NCBI GenBank assembly: GCA_030426245.1
Contig: JAUHYZ010000015.1
Coordinates: 1 to 49,212 of the forward strand
Source: Alphaproteobacteria bacterium
Lineage (GTDB): Bacteria > Pseudomonadota > Alphaproteobacteria > Sphingomonadales > Sphingomonadaceae
Length of the DNA stretch: 49,212 bases
Direction: 5' to 3'
In this document: positions 1-9,410 of the stretch, one piece after another
Position numbering within the stretch: the first letter of the stretch is position 1
Layout of the letters: the number at the start of each line of letters is the position of its first letter
Position numbers and translations under genes: made by a program
The notes under the pieces: generated by a model
What the model saw: only the letters and a program-made list of their open reading frames with translations
Told to the model about the DNA's origin: nothing
Databases searched by the model: none

Positions 1-194
1 CGGAATATTCCACGAATATGCTTCCCAAGGTGAAGATCGAGATCGCCGCTACGGACGCGATCGTTGGGCAGGTCGTCGAAACGATCCAGCAGACCGCCAG
101 CACCGAAAGCATCGGTGACGGCAAGATCTTCGTGCTGGATCTCGCTTCGTCGACCCGCATTCGTACCGGCGAAACCGGGGACACTGCGCTGTGA
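1..194 (+). CDS. glnK: Nitrogen regulatory PII protein, 3' end only
   Basis: Only the last 63 codons are present; the frame is open from base 3 and stops at TGA 192-194. The visible part matches the PII C-terminal signature (T-x3-G-D-G-K-I-F-V) followed by the typical R-T-G-E-T-G-D-T-A-L ending. PII trimers sense 2-oxoglutarate and ATP/ADP and bind AmtB to block ammonium uptake; this is family knowledge. The T-loop with the uridylylated tyrosine lies outside the window. The stop is 29 nt before the ATG of amtB, the classic glnK-amtB operon, which favours GlnK over GlnB. Confidence 0.9.
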   Translation, partial: EYSTNMLPKVKIEIAATDAIVGQVVETIQQTASTESIGDGKIFVLDLASSTRIRTGETGDTAL

Positions 195-223
195 GCTCGG
201 CGCATAGTTTGAGGGGTAATACT

Positions 224-1426
224 ATGATCCGTAAACTTGTTTGCGGCACAGGCGCACTGGGTGCGTCCATGTTTGCCGCCACCGCCGCCTGGGCGCAGGA
301 AGCAGCCGATGCTGCGGTTGCCGCCGTCCCTGCAGAGGCTGTCGAAGCTGCGGCGGAAGTCGCCGTGGCCGTTCCCAATCCCGGTAACAATGCCTGGATG
401 ATGACCTCGACCGTGCTGGTCATGATGATGATCCTGCCCGGCCTGGCACTGTTCTATGGCGGCCTGACCCGTTCGAAGAACATGCTTTCCACCATGAGCC
501 AGGTCACCGCCGCCGCCTGTGTCGGCATGCTGATCTGGGTGATGTGGGGCTATTCGCTTGCCTTCGGCGCGACCAGCTATGAAGGTTTCCTCGGCAAGTT
601 CATCAGCGGGGGCAGCTATTTCCTCTCATCGGTCTCGGTAGACAGTACTGCCGCGACGTTCAGCGATGAAGTGATCAGCGAATATGTGTTCGTTGCCTTC
701 CAGATGACCTTCGCCGCGATTACCGGCGCACTGGTCTTTGGTGCCACGGTTGAACGCCTGAAGTTCTCTGCGGCACTGATCTTCATCATCATCTGGTCGA
801 CGATCGTCTATTATCCGATCGCCCACATGGTGTGGGGCAGCGGCGGCCTGATCCTCGATTGGGGCGCTCTCGACTTCGCCGGCGGTACGGTGGTGCATAT
901 CAATGCCGGTGTTTCGGCGCTGGTTGCCGCCTACATCCTCGGCAAGCGCAAGGGCTATCCCAGCGAGCCGATGCCGCCGCACTCGCTCACGCTGACCCTG
1001 GTCGGCGCCGGCCTGCTGTGGGTTGGCTGGTTCGGCTTCAATGTCGGTTCGGAACTCGAAGCAGACGGCACTGCCGGTCTCGCCATGATCAACACCTTCG
1101 TGGCAACTGCATCGGGCGCATTGTTCTGGATGCTTTCCGAACGCGCAGCCGGGCACAAGCCTTCCGCTCTGGGCCTGGCATCGGGCATCATTGCGGGCCT
1201 CGTCGCGGTCACTCCGGCAGCCGGTAACTCCGGCCCGTTCGGCGCGATCGTGCTGGGCGCGATCGCTTCGATGCTGTGCTTCGTGGTGGTTTCCAAGGTC
1301 AAGCCGGCCATGGGCTTCGACGATTCGCTGGACGCTTTCGGCATCCACGGCATTGGCGGCATGGTCGGTGCGATCGGCACCGGTATCGTCTACTCTCCGG
1401 CGGCCCTGGCGGCGACGATTTCGTGA
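224..1426 (+). CDS. amtB: Ammonium transporter AmtB, frame ends before the last helix
   Basis: A 400-residue Amt/Mep/Rh family ammonium channel of the inner membrane. ATG 224 is preceded by GAGGGG at 211-216; an upstream GTG at 191 overlaps glnK and is less likely. Residues 1-25 form a signal peptide ending A-W-A-Q, as in mature AmtB. Membrane helices follow, with family motifs such as F-Y-G-G-L-T-R, F-G-A-T-V-E-R, N-A-G-V-S-A-L, G-W-F-G-F-N-V-G-S and H-G-I-G-G-M-V-G. The frame ends at TGA 1424-1426 with the sequence P-A-A-L-A-A-T-I-S, which is not a normal Amt end: helix 11 and the cytosolic tail continue in another frame (next entry). This is either a one-base frameshift, a sequencing error or a natural split. 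Confidence 0.9.
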   Translation: MIRKLVCGTGALGASMFAATAAWAQEAADAAVAAVPAEAVEAAAEVAVAVPNPGNNAWMMTSTVLVMMMILPGLALFYGGLTRSKNMLSTMSQVTAAACVGMLIWVMWGYSLAFGATSYEGFLGKFISGGSYFLSSVSVDSTAATFSDEVISEYVFVAFQMTFAAITGALVFGATVERLKFSAALIFIIIWSTIVYYPIAHMVWGSGGLILDWGALDFAGGTVVHINAGVSALVAAYILGKRKGYPSEPMPPHSLTLTLVGAGLLWVGWFGFNVGSELEADGTAGLAMINTFVATASGALFWMLSERAAGHKPSALGLASGIIAGLVAVTPAAGNSGPFGAIVLGAIASMLCFVVVSKVKPAMGFDDSLDAFGIHGIGGMVGAIGTGIVYSPAALAATIS

Positions 1427-1602
1427 TGAGTGCCCAGGTCTGGATCCAGATCAAGTCGGTGATCGTCTCGATCCTGTGGGCCGGTATCGGCACCGCGATC
1501 GCGCTGTACATCGTCAAGGCCATCATGGGCCTGCGGGTCTCCGAAGAAGTCGAAATCGAAGGTCTCGATCTCGGCGAACACGGGGAACGCGCCTACAACT
1601 AA
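1426..1602 (+). CDS. amtB: AmtB C-terminal part (helix 11 and PII-binding tail) in a shifted frame
   Basis: 58 codons from ATG 1426, whose A is the last base of the upstream amtB stop (ATGA overlap). The peptide is one hydrophobic helix (S-V-I-V-S-I-L-W-A-G-I-G-T-A-I-A-L-Y) followed by G-L-R-V-S-E-E-V-E-I-E-G-L-D-L-G-E-H-G-E-R-A-Y-N, the canonical Amt C-terminal tail that couples to GlnK. Read back into the amtB gene, this frame gives G-G-P-G-G-D-D-F-V before the ATG, a plausible natural loop. So the most economical reading is one gene with a one-base shift near 1390-1400. The ATGA junction would still allow coupled translation of a separate peptide. Confidence 0.75.
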   Translation: MSAQVWIQIKSVIVSILWAGIGTAIALYIVKAIMGLRVSEEVEIEGLDLGEHGERAYN

Positions 1603-1681
1603 GGCGCACAGGTTTGGCGGGAACGGGCTGCTAGGGTCCGCTCCCGACCGGCCAGAAACCTGCCGCAAGCAGGAAGAAGTT

Positions 1682-1710
1682 GGGCCGGGGCAGCTGCTCC
1701 GGCCCTTTTT
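1682..1710 (+). terminator. Intrinsic terminator after amtB
   Basis: GGGCCGG (1682-1688) pairs with CCGGCCC (1699-1705), and the inner bases can extend the stem almost to its centre. Five T residues follow at 1706-1710. It lies about 80 nt after the end of the amtB reading frame and closes the glnK-amtB unit. Confidence 0.8.
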
Positions 1711-1878
1711 CTGTGGGTATTTCCCCGCGCCGCCCGGGAATCCCCGGGGTCTGCCGAAGTCGGGCTCGCTGCCGAGGTGACATCGGCAAATTGATGCACT
1801 ATCGATCCGTGGCTTGGGAGAATTCCGCACCACGCAATTCTCGATGAACGAAACCAACTGACTGACGGATGCGACAAT

Positions 1879-4023
1879 ATGCAGCAGGCCATGAGCGACC
1901 GACGCCTCGATGAAATGATCCAGAAAATCCAGAATGGCAGCATGCGGATGAAAGAGACCGATGCTCTTTCGATCGCGGGGCAGCTCTATTCCAGGGGCCG
2001 TTTCAAGCAGGCAGAGAATGTCTGCCGGCAGCTCATCAAGCACAAGCCGTCCCTGTCCGATGCCCATTCGATCCTGGGCGTTGTCCTCAATGCGCAGGGC
2101 AATGCCAAGGACGGGATTTCAAGCCTGAAGAAGGCCGTGAAACTGGCGCCGAAGATTGCCAGCTATCGCTCCAATCTGGGCGAAATCCAGCGCCAGAGCG
2201 GTAATCTGGCCGACGCTATCGTCACTCTGCAGGAAGCGATCGATCTCGATCCCACGAATGCCCAGGCCTATAACAATCTCGGGATCACGCGCTTCGACAG
2301 CGGCAACTACGAAGAGGCGGCGGAAGCCTATCGCAAGGCCATCGAATTGCGGCCGGAATTTGCAGAAGCCTATAACAATTTGGGCAATGCCCTGCGGCGG
2401 ACAGGCGACATCGACGGTGCGATCGACGCCTACCAGAATGCATTGGCCAATCGCGAGCGCTATCCGGAAGCCTACAACAATCTCGGCACGCTGCTGCGCG
2501 AGCAGGGTAAGAACGAGCAGGCGGAGCATGCGCTGCGCAAGGCCGTGCAGCAAAATCCCAAATATGTGGATGCGCACAACAATCTGGCTGCGATCTATTG
2601 GGCGCAGGACAAGGAAGTCGATGCGCTGCGGCAATTGTCGGAAGCGCTGAAGCTGGCGCCGAAAGACAAGCGCAGCCTGCTGCTTACGGCGCGGATTCAG
2701 CATCGTCGCGGCAATTACGCTGCGACGGAGCAGGCGTGCCGCCTGGCGCTGCAGGAGGATGCCGAGAATGCGGAGGCTTTGACCCTGCTGGGCATCGTGA
2801 TGCATGAATTCGACCGTTACGACGAGGCACTCAAGCTTCTCGAGAAGGCCGTCGAAGTCGCCCCGAAAAATGCCGAGGCGATCAACTATTACGGCGTGGC
2901 GCTGAAATCGGTCGGCAGGCTGGACGAAGCGCGCGAGCAGATTCTCAAGGGGATCGAGCTCAATCCGAACATGTTCGGCGCCTATGCAAACCTCAACGAT
3001 CTGGTCGACTATTCGAAGGAAAAGGACCTGTTCGAACGGGTCGAGGCGGTGATGGAAGCGGCCGAAGGCCAAGACAACGGTTTCATGCTTCCGCTGCACT
3101 ATGCCTACGCCAAGGCCCTGGACGACAATGGTCAGTATGAAAAGGCGCTTGAGCATTACATTGCCGGCGGCAAGCTCAAGCGTGCGCAGCTTGCTTATAA
3201 CGAGGCGGAGACCAATCAGTTCTTCGCCGATATCAAGAAGGCGTTCCCGGCCAAGCTCTTCAAGGATCGTCCCTATGAAGGCAATGAGAGCGGCGAGCGG
3301 ATGCTGTTCATTGTCGGCATGCCGCGGTCCGGCTCGACGCTCGTCGAACAGATCATTTCCAGCCATGACGATGTCTATGGCGCGGGCGAAGTGAAATATT
3401 TCAGCCAGGCATTGCACAAGCTCAGGGACCGCTTCCCTTCGCTGTCGCGCTATCCGGCCATGGTGAACGAACTCAAGCCCAACCAGTTCAAACTACTGGC
3501 CGACGGTTACGAAAACGCGATCTTCAAGTCGGCGGGCGATGCCAAGATCGTTACGGACAAGCTGCTGACCAACTATTTCTTCGTCGGGCTGCTGCACCTG
3601 CTCTTCCCGAAAGCGAAGATCATCAACACCAGGCGCGATCCGGTGGACACGTGCCTTTCCGGCTTCACCAAGCTGTTCAAGGACGACATGCCGCACAGCT
3701 ACGACATGGGTGAGCTGGGCCGGTATTACCGCCAATACGATGCGCTGATGAAGCACTGGGAAAAGGTGTTGCCCAAGGGCGTGCTCAAGGTCGTCGAATA
3801 TGAAAATGTCGTCGGCGACATGGAGAAGGAAGCCAAGGGCATCATCGAATTCCTTGGCCTGGACTGGCACGAGAAGGTCCTCGAATTCCACAAGTCCAGC
3901 CGCCCGGTGAAGACTGCCAGCGTCGCGCAAGTGCGCAAGCCGATCTACAAGACTGCCGTGAAGCGGTGGAAGAAATACGGGCCCGGTCTGCAGCCTCTGG
4001 TGGATGCGATCGAAAAGGGCTGA
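1879..4023 (+). CDS. TPR-repeat sulfotransferase
   Basis: A 714-residue soluble protein in two parts. Residues about 30-400 are tandem tetratricopeptide repeats, many with the pattern A-Y-N-N-L-G (for example around 2269, 2368 and 2476). The C-terminal part is a PAPS-dependent sulfotransferase of the Sulfotransfer_3 type: the 5'-phosphosulfate loop G-M-P-R-S-G-S-T-L-V-E-Q is near residue 478, and the 3'-phosphate region is N-T-R-R-D-P-V-D-T-C-L-S. The family transfers sulfate from PAPS to a protein, glycan or small molecule; the acceptor is unknown. No strong ribosome site precedes ATG 1879; ATG 1891 (M-S-D-R-R) is an alternative. The gene stands alone between two terminators. Confidence 0.85.
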   Translation: MQQAMSDRRLDEMIQKIQNGSMRMKETDALSIAGQLYSRGRFKQAENVCRQLIKHKPSLSDAHSILGVVLNAQGNAKDGISSLKKAVKLAPKIASYRSNLGEIQRQSGNLADAIVTLQEAIDLDPTNAQAYNNLGITRFDSGNYEEAAEAYRKAIELRPEFAEAYNNLGNALRRTGDIDGAIDAYQNALANRERYPEAYNNLGTLLREQGKNEQAEHALRKAVQQNPKYVDAHNNLAAIYWAQDKEVDALRQLSEALKLAPKDKRSLLLTARIQHRRGNYAATEQACRLALQEDAENAEALTLLGIVMHEFDRYDEALKLLEKAVEVAPKNAEAINYYGVALKSVGRLDEAREQILKGIELNPNMFGAYANLNDLVDYSKEKDLFERVEAVMEAAEGQDNGFMLPLHYAYAKALDDNGQYEKALEHYIAGGKLKRAQLAYNEAETNQFFADIKKAFPAKLFKDRPYEGNESGERMLFIVGMPRSGSTLVEQIISSHDDVYGAGEVKYFSQALHKLRDRFPSLSRYPAMVNELKPNQFKLLADGYENAIFKSAGDAKIVTDKLLTNYFFVGLLHLLFPKAKIINTRRDPVDTCLSGFTKLFKDDMPHSYDMGELGRYYRQYDALMKHWEKVLPKGVLKVVEYENVVGDMEKEAKGIIEFLGLDWHEKVLEFHKSSRPVKTASVAQVRKPIYKTAVKRWKKYGPGLQPLVDAIEKG

Positions 4024-4050
4024 CTCCCGATCCGGCCAATAATGAGAGAA

Positions 4051-4076
4051 GGGGAGGCGCGCCGCCTCCCCTTTTT
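4051..4076 (+). terminator. Intrinsic terminator after the sulfotransferase
   Basis: GGGGAGGC (4051-4058) and GCCTCCCC (4064-4071) form the stem, followed by TTTTT. It is 28 nt after the sulfotransferase stop and directly faces the end of the convergent minus-strand gene ending at 4083. Confidence 0.85.
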
Positions 4077-4082
4077 GTCCGT

Positions 4083-4517
4083 TCAGTTCCCCGCGGCCAA
4101 TGCGTCCATTGCCTCACGCACGGGTGAGACATCATAACCGGCCGCTGCGGCTGCTTCGGCGATAGCTTCCGGATCCTTGCCGTTCTTGGCCTGGGCCAGC
4201 GACCACAGCAGGGTGGACCGCGTGCCGGAGCGGCAATAGGCAAGGACCGGCCCGGTTGCAGAGCCGAGCGCTTCGGCCATCGCATCGACATGGCCGGCCG
4301 ACAATGTTGGCATAGTGATCGGAATGGCGATGTATTCCATGCCGGCGGCATGCGCGGCCTGTTCTATTTCCGGACCGGGCGTCTGATCCTCCGCTTCGCC
4401 TTCAGGACGATTGTTGATCACCAGCCTCACGCCCAGTTTCTGGGCCTCGGCGATATCGGAGGTGGAAATTTGCGGGGCGGCGTACATCCCGTCATCCAAT
4501 TTTCGAAACTCGCTCAT
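4083..4517 (-). CDS. TIGR01244-family sulfur transferase / phosphatase-like protein
   Basis: A 144-residue protein resembling the TIGR01244 / DUF442 family (the domain fused to beta-lactamase-like hydrolases in some bacteria). The active-site loop C-R-S-G-T-R-S with Cys95 fits a rhodanese-like or dual-specificity phosphatase cradle. Family members have been linked to sulfide or persulfide handling; the substrate here is unknown. Its ATG overlaps the TGA of the upstream terC gene (ATGA, 4514-4517), so the two are translationally coupled. Confidence 0.8.
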   Translation of the reverse strand: MSEFRKLDDGMYAAPQISTSDIAEAQKLGVRLVINNRPEGEAEDQTPGPEIEQAAHAAGMEYIAIPITMPTLSAGHVDAMAEALGSATGPVLAYCRSGTRSTLLWSLAQAKNGKDPEAIAEAAAAAGYDVSPVREAMDALAAGN

Positions 4518-5296
4518 GCGGCCTTATTCCTTGAAGCGCGTTTGGCCATGTTGAGCGTCTCGACCGCGACCGAGAAGCCCATCGCTGCATAGATATAGCC
4601 TTTGGGAACATGGAAGCCGAACCCATCGGCGATCAGCACCAGCCCGATCATGACGAGGAAGGCCAGGGCCAGCATGACCAATGTGGGGTTCTTCTCGATG
4701 AATTTGGACAGCGGCTCCGCGGCGATCAGCATCAGGCCGACCGTGATGACGACAGCAGTGACCATGATCGGCACGTGGTCCGTCATGCCCACGGCGGTCA
4801 GGATCGAATCGATCGAGAAAACCAGATCGAGTGCAATGATCTGCGCGATTGCCGCGCTGAACGTGACCTGGACGGCGCTCTGCTTGTGATCGAGCAACTC
4901 GCCGGTCGCCGGCCCGGTATCCATGCTGTGATGGATTTCCTTCGTTGCTTTCCAAAGCAGAAAAAGTCCGCCGGCAAGCAGGATGAGATCGCGGCCGGAA
5001 AATGCCGTTTCGAATGTCGGTTCGCCATGCGGGCCGGGTGCGCCCGAGATGCCCAAATCGAACAAGGGCGTCTGCAACGTCACGATCCAGCCGATTAGCA
5101 TCAGCATGGCGATTCGCATTATCAGTGCAAGGGAAAGCCCCAATTTGCGGGCCTTCGCCTGCTGATGGGGCGGGAGCTTGTTCGAAAGGATTGCGATGAA
5201 AACGAGGTTGTCGATCCCCAGAACGACCTCCAGGACGACCAGCGTCACAAGCGCGGCCCATGCGGCCGGATCGGTCAGAAGCGCTAGTATATCCAT
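4514..5296 (-). CDS. TerC family integral membrane protein
   Basis: A 260-residue inner-membrane protein of the TerC superfamily. Acidic motifs lie inside helices: G-I-D-N near residue 29, and L-D-L-V-F-S-I-D-S with Asp157 and Asp163. These are typical of the family and are believed to bind metal; relatives are implicated in manganese efflux and tellurium resistance. Seven or so hydrophobic segments are visible. It is the first gene of a two-gene operon with the coupled sulfur transferase. No known metal riboswitch was recognised in the 222-nt divergent gap shared with the cold-shock gene. Confidence 0.88.
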   Translation of the reverse strand: MDILALLTDPAAWAALVTLVVLEVVLGIDNLVFIAILSNKLPPHQQAKARKLGLSLALIMRIAMLMLIGWIVTLQTPLFDLGISGAPGPHGEPTFETAFSGRDLILLAGGLFLLWKATKEIHHSMDTGPATGELLDHKQSAVQVTFSAAIAQIIALDLVFSIDSILTAVGMTDHVPIMVTAVVITVGLMLIAAEPLSKFIEKNPTLVMLALAFLVMIGLVLIADGFGFHVPKGYIYAAMGFSVAVETLNMAKRASRNKAA

Positions 5297-5518
5297 GCGC
5301 TTTGCCTTGTGCCCAACTGCGCCGCCATAGGCAAGCTGCGGCCGTGGGAATTGAGCTTCAAATATTGGTCGCGTTAATTTGTTCGCCTATGCGCGCATTT
5401 TTCGTTATAAAGGCAACATGATTCTGGGCAGAATTTACCTTCTGCCCTCTTGCCCGGCGCGAATTCGTCCGTCCCGCCGGGTGTAGCGAGAGGGCGAAGC
5501 GAAGGTACGTTAGGGTTC

Positions 5519-6253
5519 ATGGGTTTTGATAGAGGGCGTCGCGGCAGGGGACGCGACAAACGGGATAGTTTCGGCGAAGACGGTTTTGATCCGTTTATGG
5601 ATGGTGGCCCGCGGTTTGGCGGACCGGACCGTGGTGGCGATTCGGATAGATTTGGCGGCGGCGATCGCTTCGGTGGCGGAGACCGCTTTGGCGGAGGTCC
5701 GCGCGGCGGCGGCGCAGGTGGCGGTTTCGGCGGTGGCCAGGGTGGTCCGCGTGGCGGCATGCCGGCGCAGGTTGTTGGTACCGGCCAGGGCAAGGTCAAG
5801 TTCTTCAATGCGCAGAAAGGCTTCGGCTTCATTCAGCGTGACGAAGGCGGCGACGATGTCTTCGTGCATATCAGTCAGGTCGAACGTGCTGGCCTTGAAG
5901 GTCTCGCCGAAGGGCAGGAACTTGCCTTCAATCTGGTGGATCGCGGCGGAAAGATTTCTGCTGCCGATATTCAGATCGTCGGCGACGTGCTGCCTGTCGA
6001 GCAGCGCTCTTCAGCTCCTCAGCGCCAGAACACCGGCGAAAAGGCCACCGGAACTGTCAAGTTCTTCAACACGATGAAGGGCTTCGGCTTCATTACACGC
6101 GATGATGGGGAAGCGGACGCTTTCGTCCATATCAGCGCAGTCGAGCGGTCCGGCCTTTCCGAACTCAATGAAGGCGACAAGCTGGAGTTCGAACTCGAAG
6201 TAGACCGACGAGGCAAGTACTCGGCGGTCAACCTTGTGCCCGTTCAGGGCTGA
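5519..6253 (+). CDS. Double cold-shock-domain protein with Gly/Arg-rich N-terminus
   Basis: 244 residues from ATG 5519. The first ~85 residues are low complexity, rich in Gly, Arg, Asp and Phe, with repeated G-G-D-R-F-G-G units. Two cold-shock domains follow, each with RNP1 (K-G-F-G-F-I) and RNP2 (V-F-V-H-I-S or A-F-V-H-I-S), at about residues 90-155 and 175-240. Cold-shock domains bind single-stranded RNA or DNA. Two-domain Csp proteins are common in alphaproteobacteria, but the RGG-like tail is more pronounced than usual. The frame is open back to 5450, but 5519 with AGGG just upstream fits better. Divergent from terC. Confidence 0.85.
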   Translation: MGFDRGRRGRGRDKRDSFGEDGFDPFMDGGPRFGGPDRGGDSDRFGGGDRFGGGDRFGGGPRGGGAGGGFGGGQGGPRGGMPAQVVGTGQGKVKFFNAQKGFGFIQRDEGGDDVFVHISQVERAGLEGLAEGQELAFNLVDRGGKISAADIQIVGDVLPVEQRSSAPQRQNTGEKATGTVKFFNTMKGFGFITRDDGEADAFVHISAVERSGLSELNEGDKLEFELEVDRRGKYSAVNLVPVQG

Positions 6254-6267
6254 TCTGCCTGGCGCTT

Positions 6268-6289
6268 TGTCCGGTTGTTTGACCGGACA
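6268..6289 (+). other. Perfect 8-bp hairpin after the cold-shock gene
   Basis: TGTCCGGT (6268-6275), loop TGTTTG, ACCGGACA (6282-6289), starting 15 nt after the cold-shock stop. There is no T-run, so it is more likely an mRNA 3'-end stabiliser or part of a composite terminator with the next palindrome than a terminator alone. Confidence 0.5.
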
Positions 6290-6312
6290 CCCACAAAGTC
6301 ATAAACGGACGC

Positions 6313-6338
6313 AAATGGCGGCCCTAGGGCCGCCATTT
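6313..6338. terminator. 26-bp perfect palindrome between csp and argD, probable terminator
   Basis: AAATGGCGGCCC (6313-6324), centre TA, GGGCCGCCATTT (6327-6338). The symmetric A and T flanks would let it act in both directions. It is 59 nt after the cold-shock gene and 50 nt before argD. A dimeric repressor site for the arginine operon is the alternative reading. Confidence 0.5.
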
Positions 6339-6388
6339 GTCGTTCCAGTTGTATCCGATTTATTCTGTTTCTTCGAAGGAACCACGAC

Positions 6389-7579
6389 ATGTCGATCACT
6401 CCGCTGATGCCCGTTTATCCTCGGTGCGGCGTGCGGCCCATACGCGGCGAGCATTGCCACCTCATCGATGAAGACGGCACGCGCTATCTCGATTTCGCAG
6501 CGGGTATCGCGGTCAACTCGCTCGGTCATTCGCATCCGGGCCTGATTGGAGCAATTCAGCGGCAGGCGGCAACGCTCATGCATGTCTCCAACCTCTATGG
6601 CAGCCCGCAAGGCGAAGCATTGGCGCAGCGGCTGGTCGATCTCACCTTTGCCGATACCGTGTTCTTCACCAATTCCGGTGCGGAAGCGGTGGAATGTGCG
6701 ATCAAGACGGCGCGCGTCTATCATCAGTCGGCCGGCAATGACGAACGGTTCGAGCTCATCACGTTCAACAATGCGTTTCACGGGCGCACGATGGCCACGA
6801 TCAGCGCATCGAATCAGGAGAAGATGCATAAGGGGTTTCTGCCTCTCTTGCCCGGCTTCAAGTATTGCGAGTTCGACAATCTGGAGATGGTGAAGTCGCT
6901 CATCGGCCCGAATACGGCCGGTTTCCTGGTCGAGCCGATTCAGGGTGAAGGCGGTATCAGGACGGGCTCCGACGCGTTCATCAAGGGGCTGAGATCGCTG
7001 GCCGATGAGAATGACCTGATGCTGGTGCTGGACGAAGTTCAGACCGGCGTCGCGCGGACCGGCACTTTCTACGCATACGAACAGTACGGTATCGAGCCGG
7101 ACATTTTGGCAACTGCCAAAGGGATCGGTGGCGGTTTTCCGATGGGGGCATGCCTGGCGACGGAGAAGGCTGCGCGCGGCATGGTGGCGGGCACGCATGG
7201 TTCGACTTATGGCGGCAATCCGCTAGCCATGGCAGCCAGCAATGCCGTTCTCGATGTCGTCGCAAACGATGAGTTTCTCGCCGACGTCAGGGACAAGGGC
7301 GAGCGGATACGCACCAGGCTGGAACAATTTATCGGCAATTACCCCGATATGTTCGAGCTCGTGCGCGGCAAGGGGCTGATGATCGGGATCAAGATGAAGT
7401 CCGAAAGCCGGCCTTTCATGATCCATCTGCGGGAAAATCATCAACTCCTGACCGTGTCTGCAGGCGACAATACGCTGCGGCTGTTGCCGCCGCTGGTGAT
7501 CGGCGATGCAGAGATCGAGGAATTTTTCGAGAAACTCTCGGCAGGGGCTGCCGACTATGAAAATACCGAGGCGGCATGA
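6389..7579 (+). CDS. argD: Acetylornithine aminotransferase
   Basis: 396 residues, class III PLP-dependent aminotransferase: N-acetylglutamate semialdehyde + glutamate to N-acetylornithine, in arginine synthesis (also possible succinyl-diaminopimelate activity for lysine). Visible motifs: [10 protein letters not shown] binding the PLP phosphate, [16 protein letters not shown], and the PLP lysine in [11 protein letters not shown] at residue 244. Length is normal. Its stop overlaps the start of argF (ATGA), and argF overlaps hslO, so these three form one operon. Confidence 0.93.
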   Translation: MSITPLMPVYPRCGVRPIRGEHCHLIDEDGTRYLDFAAGIAVNSLGHSHPGLIGAIQRQAATLMHVSNLYGSPQGEALAQRLVDLTFADTVFFTNSGAEAVECAIKTARVYHQSAGNDERFELITFNNAFHGRTMATISASNQEKMHKGFLPLLPGFKYCEFDNLEMVKSLIGPNTAGFLVEPIQGEGGIRTGSDAFIKGLRSLADENDLMLVLDEVQTGVARTGTFYAYEQYGIEPDILATAKGIGGGFPMGACLATEKAARGMVAGTHGSTYGGNPLAMAASNAVLDVVANDEFLADVRDKGERIRTRLEQFIGNYPDMFELVRGKGLMIGIKMKSESRPFMIHLRENHQLLTVSAGDNTLRLLPPLVIGDAEIEEFFEKLSAGAADYENTEAA

Positions 7580-8505
7580 TGGCTAGAAATTTTCTCGATT
7601 TGTCCGATGCTGGCGGTGACGCAATCTCCGCGATGATCAACGATGCGATCGACCGGAAGGCGGCACGTGCCGGTATGCCAAAGGCGCAGCCCGATGCAGA
7701 TGCTCCGCTGGCGGGTCACGTTCTGGCGATGATCTTCGAAAAGAACTCAACCCGCACAAGGGTGAGTTTCGACATGGCGATGCGTCAGCTTGGCGGATCG
7801 GCTCTCGTGCTGGATGCTGCAAGCACCCAGCTTGGAAGGGGGGAATCGCTCGCCGATACGGCGCGCGTCCTCAGCCGGATGGCCGATGCGATCATGATCA
7901 GAACGGACGATCACTCCAAGGCGGAAGAGATGGCGCGCCACGCGACCGTTCCTGTGATCAATGGCCTCACCGATCGCTCGCATCCCTGCCAGATCGTCGC
8001 CGATCTCCTCACAGTGGTCGAACATGGCAAAGCGCTGCCCGGCCTGGAAGTCGCATGGGTCGGCGATGGCAACAATGTGCTGAGCTCGATACTCGAAGCC
8101 GCCGGTCTGCTGAAATTCAATGTTCGCGCCGGAACGCCAGAGGGTTACGAGCCCGAGCCGGAGTTTATCGAACTGGCCCGCGCCGGGGGCTCGACAGTTA
8201 CCTTGACTGCAGACGCAGTCGAAGCTGTGCGCGATGCGGACATCATTGTCACGGATACCTGGGTTTCAATGGGGCAGGAGCATGCCGTTGGTAAGCTCGC
8301 CGCGATGGCCCCATTCCAAGTGAACGAGGCACTGATGGCACATGCGAAACCCGATGCATTATTCCTGCACTGCCTGCCGGCGCATATTGGCGACGAGGTA
8401 ACCGAAGGCGTGTTCGAAAGCGCGCAGTCGGTCGTTTTCGATGAGGCAGAAAACCGCATTCATGCGCAGAAATCCATCTTGCGCTGGGCCCATCGGCAAT
8501 TGTGA
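7576..8505 (+). CDS. argF: Ornithine carbamoyltransferase
   Basis: 309 residues. Catalyses carbamoyl phosphate + ornithine to citrulline. The carbamoyl-phosphate loop S-T-R-T-R is at 58-62, H-P-C-Q near 137, and the catalytic H-C-L-P-A-H near 268. Two ATG codons stand in tandem (7576 and 7579); the first overlaps the argD stop. It ends four bases into hslO. The argD-argF-hslO order is common in Sphingomonadales and supports translational coupling of the three genes. Confidence 0.95.
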   Translation: MMARNFLDLSDAGGDAISAMINDAIDRKAARAGMPKAQPDADAPLAGHVLAMIFEKNSTRTRVSFDMAMRQLGGSALVLDAASTQLGRGESLADTARVLSRMADAIMIRTDDHSKAEEMARHATVPVINGLTDRSHPCQIVADLLTVVEHGKALPGLEVAWVGDGNNVLSSILEAAGLLKFNVRAGTPEGYEPEPEFIELARAGGSTVTLTADAVEAVRDADIIVTDTWVSMGQEHAVGKLAAMAPFQVNEALMAHAKPDALFLHCLPAHIGDEVTEGVFESAQSVVFDEAENRIHAQKSILRWAHRQL

Positions 8506-9410
8506 ACGACGCTGCTGCAATTCCAGCCGATGAAACCGGCTTCGACCGGCTGTTGCGCTTCACCATACCGGCGCGCAATGCGCGCGGCCGTTCCGTACGG
8601 CTCGGGCCGGTGCTCGATGAAATACTCTCGGCTCATTCCTACCCTCCGGCGGCCAAAGGACTGCTCGCAGAAGCGCTCGTACTCACTGCGTTGATCGGCG
8701 GACTGCTCAAGGATGAGGGCAGCCAGCTGACCATGCAGGCGCAGGCGCAGGGCGGTGCCGTCTCGCTGCTTGTATGCGACTTTCGTGCGGGCGAGCTGCG
8801 CGGCTATGTCGAGTTCGATGAGGAGCGGTTGGCCCAGTTGGGGGCCAACCCGGCGATGGAATCGCTTTTCGGAGAAGGCTATCTTGCGATCACCTTCGAA
8901 CCGACGCCATCTGGCCAGCGATATCAGGGGATTGTGCCGTTGGAAGGCGCGTCGCTTGGGGAAGCGTGCCAATCCTATTTCAGTCAGTCGGAGCAAGTTC
9001 CGACTCTGATCCGGCTGGGCATCCATTCGGACGGAGCCCATTGCATTGCGGGCGGCCTGCTCGTGCAGCATCTCGCAGATGGCGAGGAAGGTCGCGAGCG
9101 TTTGCATGTCCAGATGGATCATCCGGAATGGGAACATGTCGCGATTCTGGCGGGAAGCACCCGGTATGACGAGCTGGTGGATCCCGAACTGTCGCTTGAT
9201 GCGCTGATCTGGCGCTTGTTCCATGAAGAGCCCGAAATTCTCGTGCAAAATGGACTGTCCATTTCGCGCGGATGCCGCTGTACCGAACAGCATTACCGCA
9301 AGGTCCTCGCACGCTTTCCCGAGGCGGAGCGGGCCGAAATGCGCGATGATAAGGGACAAATCGTGGTGGATTGCGCCTTCTGTTCGCGGCTTTTCGCGAT
9401 CGATATGTAA
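8502..9410 (+). CDS. hslO: Hsp33 redox-regulated chaperone
   Basis: 302 residues from a GTG start (8502) overlapping the argF stop by four bases. Hsp33 is a cytosolic holdase switched on by oxidation. The C-terminal zinc-binding redox switch is intact: C-R-C near residues 258/260 and C-A-F-C near 291/294. The N-terminal domain shows the family motif [11 protein letters not shown]. It is the last gene of the argD-argF operon; no clear intrinsic terminator follows before the next gene at 9497. Confidence 0.93.
   Translation: MNDAAAIPADETGFDRLLRFTIPARNARGRSVRLGPVLDEILSAHSYPPAAKGLLAEALVLTALIGGLLKDEGSQLTMQAQAQGGAVSLLVCDFRAGELRGYVEFDEERLAQLGANPAMESLFGEGYLAITFEPTPSGQRYQGIVPLEGASLGEACQSYFSQSEQVPTLIRLGIHSDGAHCIAGGLLVQHLADGEEGRERLHVQMDHPEWEHVAILAGSTRYDELVDPELSLDALIWRLFHEEPEILVQNGLSISRGCRCTEQHYRKVLARFPEAERAEMRDDKGQIVVDCAFCSRLFAIDM

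Noticed and set aside
1386..1406. Programmed -1 frameshift signal in amtB
   Set aside because: The frame change is of the right sign, but no X-XXY-YYZ slippery heptamer in phase and no clear downstream pseudoknot was found, so a plain indel or sequencing error is preferred.
5297..5450. Manganese riboswitch upstream of terC
   Set aside because: TerC genes can carry a yybP-ykoY element, but the conserved core of that element was not seen in the divergent gap.
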